Part shown: piece after piece, positions 55,541-64,000 of the stretch | Layout of the letters: each line of letters begins with the position of its first letter | Position numbering within the stretch: position 1 is the stretch's first letter | DNA from: Aeromonas veronii | GTDB lineage: Bacteria > Pseudomonadota > Gammaproteobacteria > Enterobacterales > Aeromonadaceae | DNA: 64,000 nt | Assembly (NCBI GenBank): GCA_041319085.1 | Contig: CP101033.1 | Location: 2,134,501 to 2,198,500, forward strand | Direction of reading: 5' to 3' | Notes under the pieces: generated by a model | The model's input: only the letters and a program-made list of their open reading frames with translations | Databases searched by the model: none | Told to the model about the DNA's origin: nothing | Program-made: the position numbers and the translations under genes

Positions 55541-56316
55541 TTCCGGATCCCGATGATCCCAGCCACTATCAGTGGGCGTCAGCCTCTGACACCGCGGCTC
55601 CCGTGCGCGCTTCAGCACCGCTCGGCCGCCGGGTGCTGAGGTGGGCAGGCAAGATCGCGCTGGCAGGGCTGATCTGCTCGGTCGGCTCGGTCGCCTTGCT
55701 GCGTTTTATTGATCCGCCGATGTGGAGCTGGCGTATCGAGCGGGCCCTGTTTCCGCCCGCCAAGATCACCGAGGTGCGCCATGAGTGGGTGGATCTGGAG
55801 TCCATCTCCAAGGAGCTGCAACTGGCGGTCATCGCGGCCGAGGATCAGCGCTTTGCCGAGCACAACGGCTTTGACATGGATGCCATCAACGCCGCGCTCA
55901 AGCATAATCAGCACAGCGAACGGGTACGCGGCGCCAGCACCCTCAGCCAGCAGACCGCCAAGAACCTCTTTATGTGGAGTGACCGCAGCTTCCTGCGCAA
56001 GGGGCTGGAGGCCTGGTTTACCCTGCTGATGGAGCTGGGTTGGGACAAGGCCCGCATTCTCGAGGTCTATCTCAATATCGTGGAGTTCGGCCCTGGCATC
56101 TATGGTGCCGAGGCTGCCGCCCGCACCTACTTTGGCAAACCGGCCAGCCGCTTGACTCGCTACGAGTCATCCCTGCTGGCCGCCGCCCTGCCCAATCCGT
56201 GGCGCTATCGGGTCAAGCCCCCTTCGCCCTATGTGCAGAAGCGCTCGGTCTGGATCCGCCGTCAGATGGGGCAACTGGGCCAAATCACCCTCAATCGGGT
56301 GCATCAGGCCGACTGA
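55525..56316 (+). CDS. mtgA: Monofunctional peptidoglycan glycosyltransferase
   Basis: The 263-residue GT51 enzyme polymerises glycan strands from lipid II. After a cytoplasmic N-terminus it has one membrane helix (residues about 38-60). The catalytic Glu is in IAAEDQRFAEHNGFD, followed by RGASTLSQQTAKNLFMW and EVYLNIVEFGPGIYGAEAAARTYFG. The N-terminus is somewhat longer than in E. coli. The ATG overlaps the upstream yciU by 16 bases, so the two are probably translated together. Confidence 0.93.
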   Translation: MAAPIIPDPDDPSHYQWASASDTAAPVRASAPLGRRVLRWAGKIALAGLICSVGSVALLRFIDPPMWSWRIERALFPPAKITEVRHEWVDLESISKELQLAVIAAEDQRFAEHNGFDMDAINAALKHNQHSERVRGASTLSQQTAKNLFMWSDRSFLRKGLEAWFTLLMELGWDKARILEVYLNIVEFGPGIYGAEAAARTYFGKPASRLTRYESSLLAAALPNPWRYRVKPPSPYVQKRSVWIRRQMGQLGQITLNRVHQAD

Positions 56317-56319
56317 TCC

Positions 56320-56448
56320 TCAAGGCTCATCGGATTTCTCCGGTGGGCCCAGATGGCCGCCCACTGTCTCGCGGTGGAGCGGCAGATAGTGCCACCACCA
56401 GGCCTCGCGCCGTCGCTTGATCTGTTGCCGCCGTCCGCGCTGTTTCAT
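56320..56448 (-). CDS. Possible 42-residue basic protein
   Basis: On the complement, GGGAG lies 7 bases before an ATG reading MKQRGRRQQIKRRREAWWWH and on to YLPLHRETVGGHLGPPEKSD-EP. The N-terminal half is strongly basic with a Trp cluster. It lies antisense in the mtgA-yciU2 gap, starting 3 bases after mtgA ends. No family recognised; existence rests on the ribosome site and fit in the gap. Confidence 0.35.
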   Translation of the reverse strand: MKQRGRRQQIKRRREAWWWHYLPLHRETVGGHLGPPEKSDEP

Positions 56449-56595
56449 CCCCTCGCTCCCTGCCAGATGATCCGCGCCTTAACCATACTCCCCCAATGGC
56501 AACTTGGACAGGTCAGGCACGCCCGGCGCACTGGTCTGGCCGCCACTGCCAATAATTGTTACAGTAGCGAACCTCGATGTATCTGGAGTGATTTC

Positions 56596-56919
56596 ATGGA
56601 ACAGCGTACCCCGGATCAGCTGGTCGAATGGGCCTATGATCAGTTTCTTGAGCAGGCCGCCGATATGCTGGCCCCCGAACAAATAGTCGACATCACCCTG
56701 GAGTTTGAGCAGCGTGGCGCCGTGGAGGCAACCCTGCCCAATGCCGACTGGTCAACCGAGCTGGGTGAGCCGGTCGATATGGAGCGCTGGGTCGAAGTGT
56801 GGGTCGGTTTGCTGGATCATCAGGATGAATTTGAGGTGATCTTCGCCACCTTCCTGCTGCCCCGTCTGCTGACTGAAGATCAAGTGCATGTGCGCTGGCA
56901 TCGCCAGCAGCAGGCATAA
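56596..56919 (+). CDS. YciU/DUF440-type acidic protein, copy 2
   Basis: The 107-residue protein starts MEQRTPDQLVEWAYDQFLEQ. AADMLAPEQIVDITLEFEQRGAVEAT, ADWSTELGEPVDMERWVEVWVGLLD and FATFLLPRLLTEDQVHVRWH follow the DUF440 layout of the copy at 55214 but diverge strongly. It is very acidic in the first 75 residues. I chose ATG 56596 from this alignment; the longer frame is non-coding. A terminator follows its stop directly. Confidence 0.8.
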   Translation: MEQRTPDQLVEWAYDQFLEQAADMLAPEQIVDITLEFEQRGAVEATLPNADWSTELGEPVDMERWVEVWVGLLDHQDEFEVIFATFLLPRLLTEDQVHVRWHRQQQA

Positions 56920-56945
56920 AAAAGGCGCCATCGGCGCCTTTCTTA
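56918..56945. terminator. Bidirectional terminator between yciU copy 2 and the DUF1289 gene
   Basis: AAGGCGCC / GGCGCCTT stem around ATC with A tract left and T tract right; it can serve both convergent genes. Confidence 0.8.
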
Positions 56946-56974
56946 TTTCTGTGCTCTCTTATTGCTGTTCGCTG

Positions 56975-57286
56975 CTAACCCTGAGCCGCGATGGCCTTGG
57001 CCAGACAGCGGCGGCACCAGCAGGCGCTGGCCTCCTGCATCGGCAATACCGGCAACTGGCTGCACCAGCACTGCGCAATGGTCTGACCGGCAGAGACGGC
57101 GCAATAGGCCGGTTCGCCACAACCCGGGCAGCGGTGGGTGCTTTTCGAGCCATTCAGCTCGGCCATCACCGCCAGCTGGGCCTTGCTATCCATCGCCGAC
57201 CAGTGGCCGATCTCGGTCAGGGTGCGGCCACAACCAAGGCAAAGCCCATCTTTCGCCTTGCAGAGGCCAACACAGGGACTCGGCAT
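56975..57286 (-). CDS. DUF1289 plus Cys-rich CWC domain protein
   Basis: The 103-residue protein starts MPSPCVGLCKAKDGLCLGCG and RTLTEIGHW, a DUF1289 (YdhL-type) zinc domain. A second cysteine module follows: CPGCGEPAYCAVSAGQTIAQCWC, the CWC-type pattern. The two domains are usually separate small proteins, so this is a natural fusion with about 13 Cys, likely binding two zinc ions. Function unknown. It follows cvfB by one base, so they form an operon. Confidence 0.75.
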   Translation of the reverse strand: MPSPCVGLCKAKDGLCLGCGRTLTEIGHWSAMDSKAQLAVMAELNGSKSTHRCPGCGEPAYCAVSAGQTIAQCWCSQLPVLPMQEASACWCRRCLAKAIAAQG

Positions 57287-57287
57287 C

Positions 57288-58148
57288 TTATTCGCTATCC
57301 ACTGCCGAGTCGGTCTCTGTGGCCACCAGAGTGATGGCATTGTCTTCAATGACAATCTTGCCCTGCTTGTAGAGGCCGCCGATCGCCTTCTTGAAGGTGC
57401 CCTTACTCATGCTGAACAGCTTGTAGATGAGCTCGGGTTCGCTCTTGTCACCCACCGCCAGGCTGCCGCCCTGCTTTTTCATCCGGCTCAGAATGCGTTC
57501 ACCGGCGTCATCAACCCGCGCCAGACCCGGCTTTTGCAGGGTCAGATCCAGCTTGCCATCCTCGCGCACCTGCTTGACCCAGGCAGTTTGCGGCCGACCG
57601 GTCATCACCCGGCCAAACACTTCGTTCTTGAACAGCATGCCGGGATACTGACCGTTGACGATCACCTTGATGCCAAGAGGCGAGTGCTCGCCCGGCAGCG
57701 CGGTCACTTCGTCACCGACCTTGAAGTTGCTGCCGGCTGGGGTCAGGAAACGCTCGATGCGGCTGGTGCCGACCATTCGCCCTTCGTTATCCAGTTGCAG
57801 ACGCACCAGATAGACGTGGCCCACCTGCATCGGCTTGTTCTGCTCGCGGCTGGGCACGAACAGATCCTTTTTCATGCCCCAGTCGAGGAAGGCGCCAATC
57901 TTGTTGGCATTGACCACTTTCAGACCGGCAAATTCGTCCACCATGGCAAATGGCTTGTCGGTGGTGATCACCGGCTCGCAATCGGCATCCAGATAGAGGA
58001 AGACCTGCACGCTATCCCCCTCTTTCACCCCTTCCGGCAGTTGACGCTTGGGCAGCAGCAGTTCGCCGTACTCATCGGCCGCAAGCCAGGCACCACGGTC
58101 TTCGAGTTCAACAACGGTGAGGGTGTTCATCTTGCCAATCTGTATCAT
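57288..58148 (-). CDS. CvfB-family S1 RNA-binding protein
   Basis: The protein of about 286 residues starts MIQIGKMNTLTVVELEDRGA. It contains tandem S1-like domains (GAFLDWGMKKDLFVPSREQN is the second) and a C-terminal winged helix (SKGTFKKAIGGLYKQGKI). The family includes Staphylococcus CvfB and YitL, which bind RNA and affect virulence or growth. I chose ATG 58148 as the usual family start; an upstream ATG at 58166 adds six residues. First in the operon with the DUF1289 gene. Confidence 0.88.
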   Translation of the reverse strand: MIQIGKMNTLTVVELEDRGAWLAADEYGELLLPKRQLPEGVKEGDSVQVFLYLDADCEPVITTDKPFAMVDEFAGLKVVNANKIGAFLDWGMKKDLFVPSREQNKPMQVGHVYLVRLQLDNEGRMVGTSRIERFLTPAGSNFKVGDEVTALPGEHSPLGIKVIVNGQYPGMLFKNEVFGRVMTGRPQTAWVKQVREDGKLDLTLQKPGLARVDDAGERILSRMKKQGGSLAVGDKSEPELIYKLFSMSKGTFKKAIGGLYKQGKIVIEDNAITLVATETDSAVDSE

Positions 58149-58679
58149 GGTGCTCTCTTTTTTCATTACCTGGATGGGCCAACTGATCCATGGCCCCTAT
58201 GGGCGCGCATGTTACCTCAAGAGCGGTGATCTGGCCTAGTCCCCAAGCCACCAAGGGCCGCCTTTTCGCCGCTATCTTACCCGCCAATGGTGATTAAATC
58301 GCCAAACAGGCGGCCATTTACTGCAAATAACCCCACCATTAGATAGACTTCGCGGCTGTTAAAATCCAGAAGAACTGTCGATGACCCCATCCACCCGTCC
58401 CCGTCATCTTATGGATCCAAAACCACAGCAATCTGGACATGACCTAGCCTACCCTGCCCAGCTAGTGCTGCCGCCAGCGAACGCCCCCATCCTGGATGCG
58501 TAAAGGCTGAACAGTGAGGGATTAAAAGCCCGATGGTCAGACCCGATTTTCCTTGAGGGCGTGCGCCACCGCACATTTCATCGCAACCGGGTCAGACAAA
58601 TCTGCTTGAGTTTCGTATCATCAATGTCAAAGTATCAAAAGAAACTGCATCTGATGCAGCCGCCACAGCAGGGTGTTAT
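58149..58679. other. Intergenic region between cvfB and marR
   Basis: About 530 bases with no convincing ORF. The last 100 bases before marR contain AT-rich stretches (GTATCATCAATG, AAAGTATCAAAAG) that may hold its promoter and operator. Confidence 0.45.
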
Positions 58680-59144
58680 ATGTCAAAAATCATAGCGTTA
58701 CTCGCTCACTACCCACCTTATCAGTTGGTACATGCCGCCGAGATGCTACGGGATACCTTCGAACAGTTTTATGAACAGCGTTACCAGCTGACCGTGCCGC
58801 AATGGCGCCTGATGATGGTGCTCGGCCCCAACTACCCCATCAGCCAGAAAGAACTGGTCGAGGCGAGCGGCATGGACAAGGTACGCATCTCCCGCGAGAT
58901 CCGCCGTCTGGTCGAAAAAGGGATCATCTTTACCGAAAGCAGCGAGCAGGACAAACGCATCAGCCTGGTCTCTCTCACCAACGCCGGTCTAGCCCTCTTC
59001 CAACAGCTCAAGAGCGAAGCTGGCAGCTGGCAACATACCCTGACCGACTATCTGCCAAGCGAATCCCGCGAGGCGATCCGCCAGCATCTGCACAGCGTCA
59101 GTGCTGCCATCGAGCAGCTGCAGTCGCTGGATCGGGAGAAGTAA
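58680..59144 (+). CDS. MarR-family transcriptional regulator
   Basis: The 154-residue winged-helix dimer has LTVPQWRLMMVLGPNYPISQKELVEASGMDKVRISREIRRLVEKGIIF (HTH, residues about 35-85) and the wing DKRISLVSLTNAG. MarR proteins sense small molecules or oxidants; the ligand is unknown. It is followed after 2 bases by the DUF4250 gene, so both are co-transcribed. Self-regulation is usual for the family. Confidence 0.9.
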   Translation: MSKIIALLAHYPPYQLVHAAEMLRDTFEQFYEQRYQLTVPQWRLMMVLGPNYPISQKELVEASGMDKVRISREIRRLVEKGIIFTESSEQDKRISLVSLTNAGLALFQQLKSEAGSWQHTLTDYLPSESREAIRQHLHSVSAAIEQLQSLDREK

Positions 59145-59146
59145 TC

Positions 59147-59335
59147 ATGGATTTGAAAAAATTCGCCACCATGGACGTCAACATGCTGCTGAGCGTTGTC
59201 AATATGCAGCTGCGTGATCGCTATGACGATCTGGATGATCTCTGCAAGGCGCAGGAGATCGATCAGGAAGCACTGAAGGCGCGGCTCGCCAGCCGCGATT
59301 TTCACTACCAGCCAGCGCAGAAACAGTTCAGATAA
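59147..59335 (+). CDS. DUF4250 protein
   Basis: The 62-residue protein starts MDLKKFATMDVNMLLSVVNM. QLRDRYDDLDDLCKAQEIDQEALKARL and the ending HYQPAQKQF match the DUF4250 pattern (LLSIVN-x-KLRD-x-Y ... LxxKL ... Y-x6-NQF). It sits 2 bases after marR. Function unknown. Confidence 0.8.
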   Translation: MDLKKFATMDVNMLLSVVNMQLRDRYDDLDDLCKAQEIDQEALKARLASRDFHYQPAQKQFR

Positions 59336-59497
59336 GGACAGGTAGCGGGATCGGGATCACAGCGCCAGTGATGGCGCTGGCTCTGCGGTAAAAACCTGAT
59401 ATGGTCTGAAGAGCCTCACAGGGTGATACACGGATACATCACCCTGTCACAAGAGGGCATTAACATCGTTTCAGGTGAGCAAACCAAGGATGACCCC

Positions 59498-59677
59498 ATG
59501 ATATTGATGACCCGACAGAGCCTGTTGATCACGCTCAGCACCCTGTTAATGATCAGCCTCTTCACGCCCCAATTGCCGCAAAGTACCGAACAGTGGCTCA
59601 CTACCCTGTTGCTTGGCCTGCTGGTCGCGGTGACGCTGCTGCTGGTGCGCGGTTGTCGCCGTTTTATGATGGAGTAG
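59498..59677 (+). CDS. Small two-helix membrane protein
   Basis: The 59-residue protein starts MILMTRQSLLITLSTLLMIS and has two hydrophobic segments (about residues 6-24 and 33-51) with a basic end RGCRRFMME. AAGGAT lies 8-11 bases before the ATG. A longer frame to 59423 is possible but less protein-like. No family recognised. Confidence 0.5.
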   Translation: MILMTRQSLLITLSTLLMISLFTPQLPQSTEQWLTTLLLGLLVAVTLLLVRGCRRFMME

Positions 59678-59754
59678 TGACTCCGCCAAAACCTCTATAT
59701 GGCCCGCTTGCCGCGATACCCTCTGTAGCAATAACGTCTGGCGCAATCACATCT

Positions 59755-59789
59755 AGCCAAAAAACAAACGCAGCCTGAAGGCTGCGTTG
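59755..59789 (-). terminator. azoR terminator
   Basis: AACGCAGCC / GGCTGCGTT stem around TGAA; the A-rich DNA on the left gives a U-rich end for leftward transcription. It lies 57 bases after the azoR stop. Confidence 0.8.
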
Positions 59790-59845
59790 TGGTATCTGGC
59801 GGGGCAACCTCTTGAAGAGAAAGCCCCTGACTGGGTAGAGAGCCC

Positions 59846-60433
59846 TTAGATAGCCAGGCTTTCCAGCTGCGCCTTGGCGGCTTCCATCCCCTTGCTCTGG
59901 GCATCCGGGCCCATCCCCATCCCTTCGGCGTAGATGAAATCCACCTCTTTGATACCGATGAAACCGAGCACGGTACGCATGTAGGGGGTCACCAGATCGG
60001 TGGCGCTGCCGACGTGCATACCGCCGCGGGGGCTGATCACCAGCGCACGAGTATTCTCAACCATGCCGACCGGGCCGGTCTCAGTGTAGCGGAAAGTGAC
60101 ACCGGCGCGCGCCACCAGATCGATCCAGTTTTTCAGCTGGGTCGGGATGTTGAAGTTGTACATGGGGGCCGCAATCACCACCAGATCGCTCGCTTTGAGT
60201 TCGGCAATCAGCTCGTCAGACTGGGCGATCACCGCCAGCTGACGCTCACTCAAGTTGTCTCCACCGCGCAGGCCGGAGGCCAGTTCGCCATCCAGCACCG
60301 GCAGGTTGAGGGCCGCCAGATCCCGCACGGTCACGGTATCGCTCTGATGCTGGGCAAGAAAGCCGTCGATCAGGGCGTTGGATTGGGAATATTGACCCAG
60401 GATGCTGGATTTGAGTACGAGGATATTGGCCAT
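59846..60433 (-). CDS. azoR: FMN-dependent NADH:quinone oxidoreductase / azoreductase
   Basis: The 195-residue flavodoxin-fold enzyme starts [48 protein letters not shown] and VISPRGG are the AzoR FMN-binding signatures. It reduces quinones and azo dyes by two electrons. I chose ATG 60433 by family length; the frame upstream to 60925 runs antisense into the EamA gene. It is divergent from that transporter. Confidence 0.93.
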   Translation of the reverse strand: MANILVLKSSILGQYSQSNALIDGFLAQHQSDTVTVRDLAALNLPVLDGELASGLRGGDNLSERQLAVIAQSDELIAELKASDLVVIAAPMYNFNIPTQLKNWIDLVARAGVTFRYTETGPVGMVENTRALVISPRGGMHVGSATDLVTPYMRTVLGFIGIKEVDFIYAEGMGMGPDAQSKGMEAAKAQLESLAI

Positions 60434-60658
60434 GGTGAAACTCCATTTGGTTGTCGGTTGAACAGCGTTGCTGTCGATGGAGGTCACTCTAAACATTGTG
60501 CTTATTTGCTGATAGCGAAAATAGATGCTCAACTTGTTCAAAATTTTTGATGCAAGGTCACTTCCTCGCCAGCCAGCCCCACGGCCGCGCTTCAACCCTT
60601 GGCAGAACAAACGATTGCCGTTATGATCCGCCGCACTTTTTCCAGCGACCCGGATCCC

Positions 60659-61549
60659 ATGATACCCTCGCGCAGGCACTCTCCTTTGGCCGGTGCAGTC
60701 TGGATGATGGTGGCAGGACTCTGTTTCGCCGCCGTCAACAGCCTGAGCCAGTATGTCAGCTTCAAACTTGGCCTTGCCTCTACCCAAGTCGCCTTCCATC
60801 AATACCTGATCGCCCTGCTCTGCCTGCTGCCCTGGCTGGTTCGTCACGGCCTGCGTCAATCCCTGATGACCAATCAGTTCCGGTTGCACCTGTTGCGGGT
60901 ATTGCTGGCAGTAATCGGTATCCAACTCTGGCTCTGGGCACTTGCCTTTCCCGTCCCCATCTGGCAGGGGATCGCCCTGCTGATGACCTCACCGCTGTTT
61001 GCCACCCTGGGCTCTGCCCTACTGCTTAAGGAGCAGGTGAGCCGTGCCCGCATTCTGGCCACCCTGGCGGGCTTTGCCGGTGCCATGCTGATCCTGGCCC
61101 CCTGGACCGACGAGTTCAATTGGGCCTCCCTGCTGCCGGTGGCGGCGGCACTGTTCTGGGCCGGTTACTCCCTGATGGTGCGCTATCAGGCGGCCAACGA
61201 ATCATCCCACACCATAGTGGTGTATCTGCTTATTTTTAGTACCCCGTTCAACGTCATGCTGGCACTGCCACAGTGGCAGTGGCCAAGCGAGAGCCAATGG
61301 CTGCTGGTGGCCGCCTCCGGTGTGCTGACGGCACTGGCCCAGATGTCCATCGCTCGCGCCTACAGCGTGGCGGAGGCCTCCTTCGTGCAACCTTTCGATT
61401 TTGCCAAGCTGCCGATGAACGTGCTGGCGGGCTGGCTGGTATTTGGCTGGGCGCCTCCCGGCCGTCTGTGGCTTGGCGCCGCCATCATCATTGGCGCCAT
61501 TACCTTGCTGACCCATCTGGAGCAGCGCGCTCACAAACCCGTTTCCTGA
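60659..61549 (+). CDS. EamA-family (DMT) transporter
   Basis: The protein of about 296 residues has ten predicted membrane helices in two EamA repeats. It starts [20 protein letters not shown] and contains [40 protein letters not shown] in the first repeat and [20 protein letters not shown] in the second. RhaT/YdcZ-type drug and metabolite exporters look like this; the substrate is unknown. An ATG at 60623 is an alternative start. It is followed by purT. Confidence 0.85.
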   Translation: MIPSRRHSPLAGAVWMMVAGLCFAAVNSLSQYVSFKLGLASTQVAFHQYLIALLCLLPWLVRHGLRQSLMTNQFRLHLLRVLLAVIGIQLWLWALAFPVPIWQGIALLMTSPLFATLGSALLLKEQVSRARILATLAGFAGAMLILAPWTDEFNWASLLPVAAALFWAGYSLMVRYQAANESSHTIVVYLLIFSTPFNVMLALPQWQWPSESQWLLVAASGVLTALAQMSIARAYSVAEASFVQPFDFAKLPMNVLAGWLVFGWAPPGRLWLGAAIIIGAITLLTHLEQRAHKPVS

Positions 61550-61634
61550 GGTACGCCATGCGTGCCTCTTTTTTTGTCCGCTATTCGTGCGATAGCGATC
61601 ATCAACAATGACCATCGACATCAGGAGAGATCGT

Positions 61635-62813
61635 ATGTTTGGAACCGCAACCCGCCCCGGCGCCACCCGTGCCCTGCTGCTGGGCTCCGGCGAACTTGGC
61701 AAGGAGGTCGCCATCGAGTTGCAACGGTTCGGGATCGAAGTGATCGCCGCCGACCGCTACCCCAATGCCCCCGCCATGCAGGTGGCGCACAAAGCCCATG
61801 TGCTGGATATGCTCGATGGCAACGCCCTGCGCGAGCTGGTCGCCGAGGTTAAACCCGACCTCATCATCCCCGAGATTGAAGCGATTGCCACCGATACCCT
61901 GGCCGCCCTTGAGCAAGAGGGGGTCAAGGTAGTGCCCAACGCCCGCGCCACCCAGCTCACCATGAACCGGGAAGGGATCCGCCGCCTCGCCGCCGAGACT
62001 CTGGGTCTGCCCACCTCACCCTACCGTTTTGCCCAAAGCAAAGAGGAGTTTGTCGCCGCCGTCGAGGCTATCGGCCTGCCCTGCGTGGTGAAACCGGTGA
62101 TGAGCTCGTCCGGCAAGGGACAGAGCGTGCTGCGCGATCTCGCCAAGCTCGATGAGAGCTGGACCTACGCCCAAGAGGGTGGCCGCGCCGGCCGTGGCAA
62201 GGTGATCGTCGAGGGCTTCGTTCCCTTTGAGTACGAAATCACCCTGCTCACGGTACGCGCCGTCGATGGCATTCACTTCTGCGAGCCTATCGGCCACCGG
62301 CAGGAAGATGGCGACTACCGCGAATCCTGGCAGCCACAGGTGATGAGCGAGCTGGCGCTGGCCCGCTCCAAAGAAGTCGCCGCCAAGGTAGTCGAGGCCC
62401 TCGGCGGCTACGGCCTGTTCGGGGTCGAGCTCTTTATCAGGGGCGATGAGGTGTGGTTCAGCGAAGTCTCCCCCCGCCCCCACGACACCGGCATGGTGAC
62501 CCTGATTTCTCAGGATCTCTCCGAGTTTGCCCTGCACGTGCGCGCCATTTTAGGGCTGCCGGTTGGCACCATCACCCAGTACGGGCCGAGCGCCTCTGCT
62601 GTGGTACTGCGCGAAGGGCACAGCCAAGATATCCGCTATCAGGGAATTGGTGAGGCATTGGCGCTGGTGCCGGGCGCCCAGCTGCGGCTGTTTGGCAAGC
62701 CGGAGATCGCCGGTCGCCGCCGTCTTGGCGTAGCACTGGCCCGCGCAGAGGATTGCCAGGATGCGGTGGAAAAAGCCAAAGCCGTGGCCGCCAAGGTCGA
62801 AGTGTTGTTCTAA
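61635..62813 (+). CDS. purT: Formate-dependent GAR transformylase PurT
   Basis: The 392-residue ATP-grasp enzyme makes formyl-GAR in purine synthesis using formate and ATP. It begins [20 protein letters not shown], with the first domain [13 protein letters not shown], the ATP loop [15 protein letters not shown] and the metal site [32 protein letters not shown] lies 8-11 bases before the ATG. No PurR box was seen upstream, but a PurR-like palindrome is present just downstream (62835-62846). Confidence 0.97.
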   Translation: MFGTATRPGATRALLLGSGELGKEVAIELQRFGIEVIAADRYPNAPAMQVAHKAHVLDMLDGNALRELVAEVKPDLIIPEIEAIATDTLAALEQEGVKVVPNARATQLTMNREGIRRLAAETLGLPTSPYRFAQSKEEFVAAVEAIGLPCVVKPVMSSSGKGQSVLRDLAKLDESWTYAQEGGRAGRGKVIVEGFVPFEYEITLLTVRAVDGIHFCEPIGHRQEDGDYRESWQPQVMSELALARSKEVAAKVVEALGGYGLFGVELFIRGDEVWFSEVSPRPHDTGMVTLISQDLSEFALHVRAILGLPVGTITQYGPSASAVVLREGHSQDIRYQGIGEALALVPGAQLRLFGKPEIAGRRRLGVALARAEDCQDAVEKAKAVAAKVEVLF

Positions 62814-62834
62814 GGGCTTTTTTGCCACAGCAAA

Positions 62835-62846
62835 ACAAACGTTTGC
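62835..62846 (+). promoter_or_regulatory. PurR-like palindrome between purT and the phosphatase gene
   Basis: ACAAACGTTTGC matches the PurR core GCAAACGTTTGC at 11 of 12 positions. It lies 22 bases after purT and 93 bases before the next start, upstream of the purT terminator. Function unproven. Confidence 0.4.
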
Positions 62847-62871
62847 CGGTGTGATCGGGCGCAAGGGGCAT

Positions 62872-62893
62872 GCAATGCCCCTTTTGCATTTGC
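62872..62893 (+). terminator. purT terminator
   Basis: AAGGGGCAT / ATGCCCCTT stem around GCA, followed by a short T-rich end. Confidence 0.65.
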
Positions 62894-62938
62894 CCGTCAG
62901 GCTTATAATCCCCTCTTCAAATTTGTCAGGAGTACAAG

Positions 62939-63613
62939 ATGTTAGCTGCCGTGATCTTCGATATGGATGGTGTTCTGATCGACTCGGAACCCTTTTGGCA
63001 ACGGGCCCAGATCGCCGTGTTCTCCGAACTGGGCCACCCCCACACCGCCCTGGATTGTGAGTCGACCATCGGCGTGCGCATCGATCAGCTGGTTGCCCAC
63101 TGGTATCGCCTGCGCCCGTGGAGCGGCCCGACTCAGGAAGAGGTAGTGCAGCGCATTCTGGATCGGGTCAACGCCCTGATCCTCTCCGAAGGTCAGGCCA
63201 AGACCGGCGTGCTGGAGGCGCTCGACCTTATCGAGGCCCGCGGGCTGAAAGTGGGTCTGGCCACCTCCTCCCCCTTTGCGATGGTAGAAGCGGTGCTCGG
63301 CAAACTCGGTATTCGCGATCGCTTTATGGCGGTTCACTCCGCTGAAATCGAGCGTTTCGGCAAACCGCACCCGGATGTCTATATCCACGCCGCCGAAAAG
63401 CTGGGGGTGGAGCCCGTCCATTGTCTGGCCATCGAAGACAGCTTTACCGGTCTGCTGGCGGCCAAGGCGGCCTCCATGACTGCGCTGATCGTGCCGGATC
63501 CCGCTTTAGTGGGTGACCCACGCTTGGCCATCGCCAACTACCAGCTCGGCTCGCTGGCCGAGCTGAATGCCGACCTGCTGGCCAGCTGGGTCAAATCGGC
63601 CCTGCCGGACTGA
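62939..63613 (+). CDS. hxpB: HAD phosphatase, YniC/HxpB-like hexitol phosphatase
   Basis: The 224-residue HAD subfamily IA enzyme has IFDMDGVLIDSEPFW (motif I), ATSSPFAMV (motif II), the Lys in RFGKPHPDVY and AIEDSFTGLLAAKAA (motif IV). The cap sequence VRIDQLVAHWYRLRPWSGPTQEEVV and NYQLGSLAEL at the end match E. coli YniC, which acts on sugar and hexitol phosphates such as 2-deoxyglucose-6-phosphate. The exact substrate here is an inference. Confidence 0.88.
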   Translation: MLAAVIFDMDGVLIDSEPFWQRAQIAVFSELGHPHTALDCESTIGVRIDQLVAHWYRLRPWSGPTQEEVVQRILDRVNALILSEGQAKTGVLEALDLIEARGLKVGLATSSPFAMVEAVLGKLGIRDRFMAVHSAEIERFGKPHPDVYIHAAEKLGVEPVHCLAIEDSFTGLLAAKAASMTALIVPDPALVGDPRLAIANYQLGSLAELNADLLASWVKSALPD

Positions 63614-63725
63614 CCGCCTGCCTCCCTTGATCCCGGTCATAAACGTGCGCTTGCTCGCGGTCATGACTGTGTGAACCAACTAGAATCAAGGGAAAGAAGC
63701 ATCCCACGGGCCCGAGGAGGTCATC

Positions 63726-63929
63726 ATGATCGAGTACACCAGCAAGCGCATCGTCTGCCCCCACTGTGGCCACCATACTCGGGTCGAGCTGGATGCCAGC
63801 CAGGGGGATCAGGAGTTCTACGAGGATTGCATGGCCTGCTGCAACCCCATCCACCTGCGACTGCACCGGGATGAGGAGCGCGACTGCCTGCAACTGTTTG
63901 TGGACGCAGACGACGAACAGATGTTCTGA
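63726..63929 (+). CDS. CPXCG-motif cysteine-rich protein
   Basis: The 67-residue protein starts MIEYTSKRIVCPHCGHHTRV and has a second Cys pair in YEDCMACCNPIHLRL. This is the Cys_rich_CPXG family: one zinc site from CPxC and CxxC, acidic C-terminus (VDADDEQMF). GAGGAGG precedes the ATG. Function unknown. A terminator follows. Confidence 0.88.
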   Translation: MIEYTSKRIVCPHCGHHTRVELDASQGDQEFYEDCMACCNPIHLRLHRDEERDCLQLFVDADDEQMF

Positions 63930-63958
63930 CTGCGAGTGTAAGCACTCATAAAATAAGC

Positions 63959-63988
63959 AAGGGCCCGCATGATGCAGGCCCTCTTTTT
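63959..63988 (+). terminator. Terminator after the CPXCG gene
   Basis: AGGGCC / GGCCCT stem with a loop of CGCATGATGCA that can itself pair, followed by CTTTTTAT. Confidence 0.75.
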
Positions 63989-64000
63989 ATGGCGAATGGC

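Overview
The window reads as chromosome of an Aeromonas-like gammaproteobacterium. This rests on gene content and order: elyC / cmoM-mukF-mukE-mukB, minCDE, nrdA-nrdB-yfaE, ubiG next to gyrA, and a 922-residue GyrA with an acidic insertion in its C-terminal domain. No database search was possible, so the genus is an inference. No tRNA, rRNA or CRISPR array was recognised.

Bases 1 to about 10,300 are the integrase-side part of a lambdoid-type prophage that continues beyond the left edge. A divergent switch at 1.63-1.74 kb separates a leftward arm (Cro-like, CII-like, a small gene, and an O-like replication gene with internal iteron-like repeats) from the rightward repressor gene. The repressor is LexA/S24-type and probably read from a leaderless transcript. 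Two extra operators of the same pattern (AATAC-N5-GTATT) sit about 2.3 kb away in front of a long early operon: DUF4406, an Nmad5-like protein, a phage Dam methylase, many small genes (four carrying the same 13-base Shine-Dalgarno leader), SSB, and an AlpA-like factor. The convergent tyrosine integrase closes the element.

Bases 10.6-21.8 kb are core chromosome: a Sel1 protein, a radical SAM gene behind a good LexA box, gyrA carrying Ile at position 83 (a quinolone-resistance change), ubiG with a HAD phosphatase, and the ribonucleotide reductase operon with DnaA and NrdR boxes. A short duplicated copy of the 3' end of nrdB forms a 20-residue ORF between nrdB and yfaE.

Bases 21.8-34.0 kb are accessory and decayed. 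They hold redox and transport genes (cupin, aldo/keto reductase, DHA2 transporter, NAD-binding protein, iron alcohol dehydrogenase with a LysR regulator) mixed with remnants of an MBL hydrolase, a frameshifted transporter, an IS21 end, an alpha/beta hydrolase and an SDR. Next comes a segment bracketed by two direct copies of the mukB 3' end (about 1 kb each). It contains an adhesin tail fragment, a PliG-like lysozyme inhibitor, an IS5 remnant, a GNAT acetyltransferase and an RlpA-like lipoprotein.

Bases 34.1-64.0 kb are again core: mukBEF-cmoM, elyC, tpiA, pfkA, a DAACS symporter, ppnP, two tandem serine dehydratases, an IS66-family insertion with perfect 8-bp target duplication, ycgL, minCDE, two yciU-type DNA-mimic genes around mtgA, a DUF1289/CWC protein with cvfB, a marR operon, azoR, an EamA transporter, purT, a YniC/HxpB phosphatase and a CPXCG protein.
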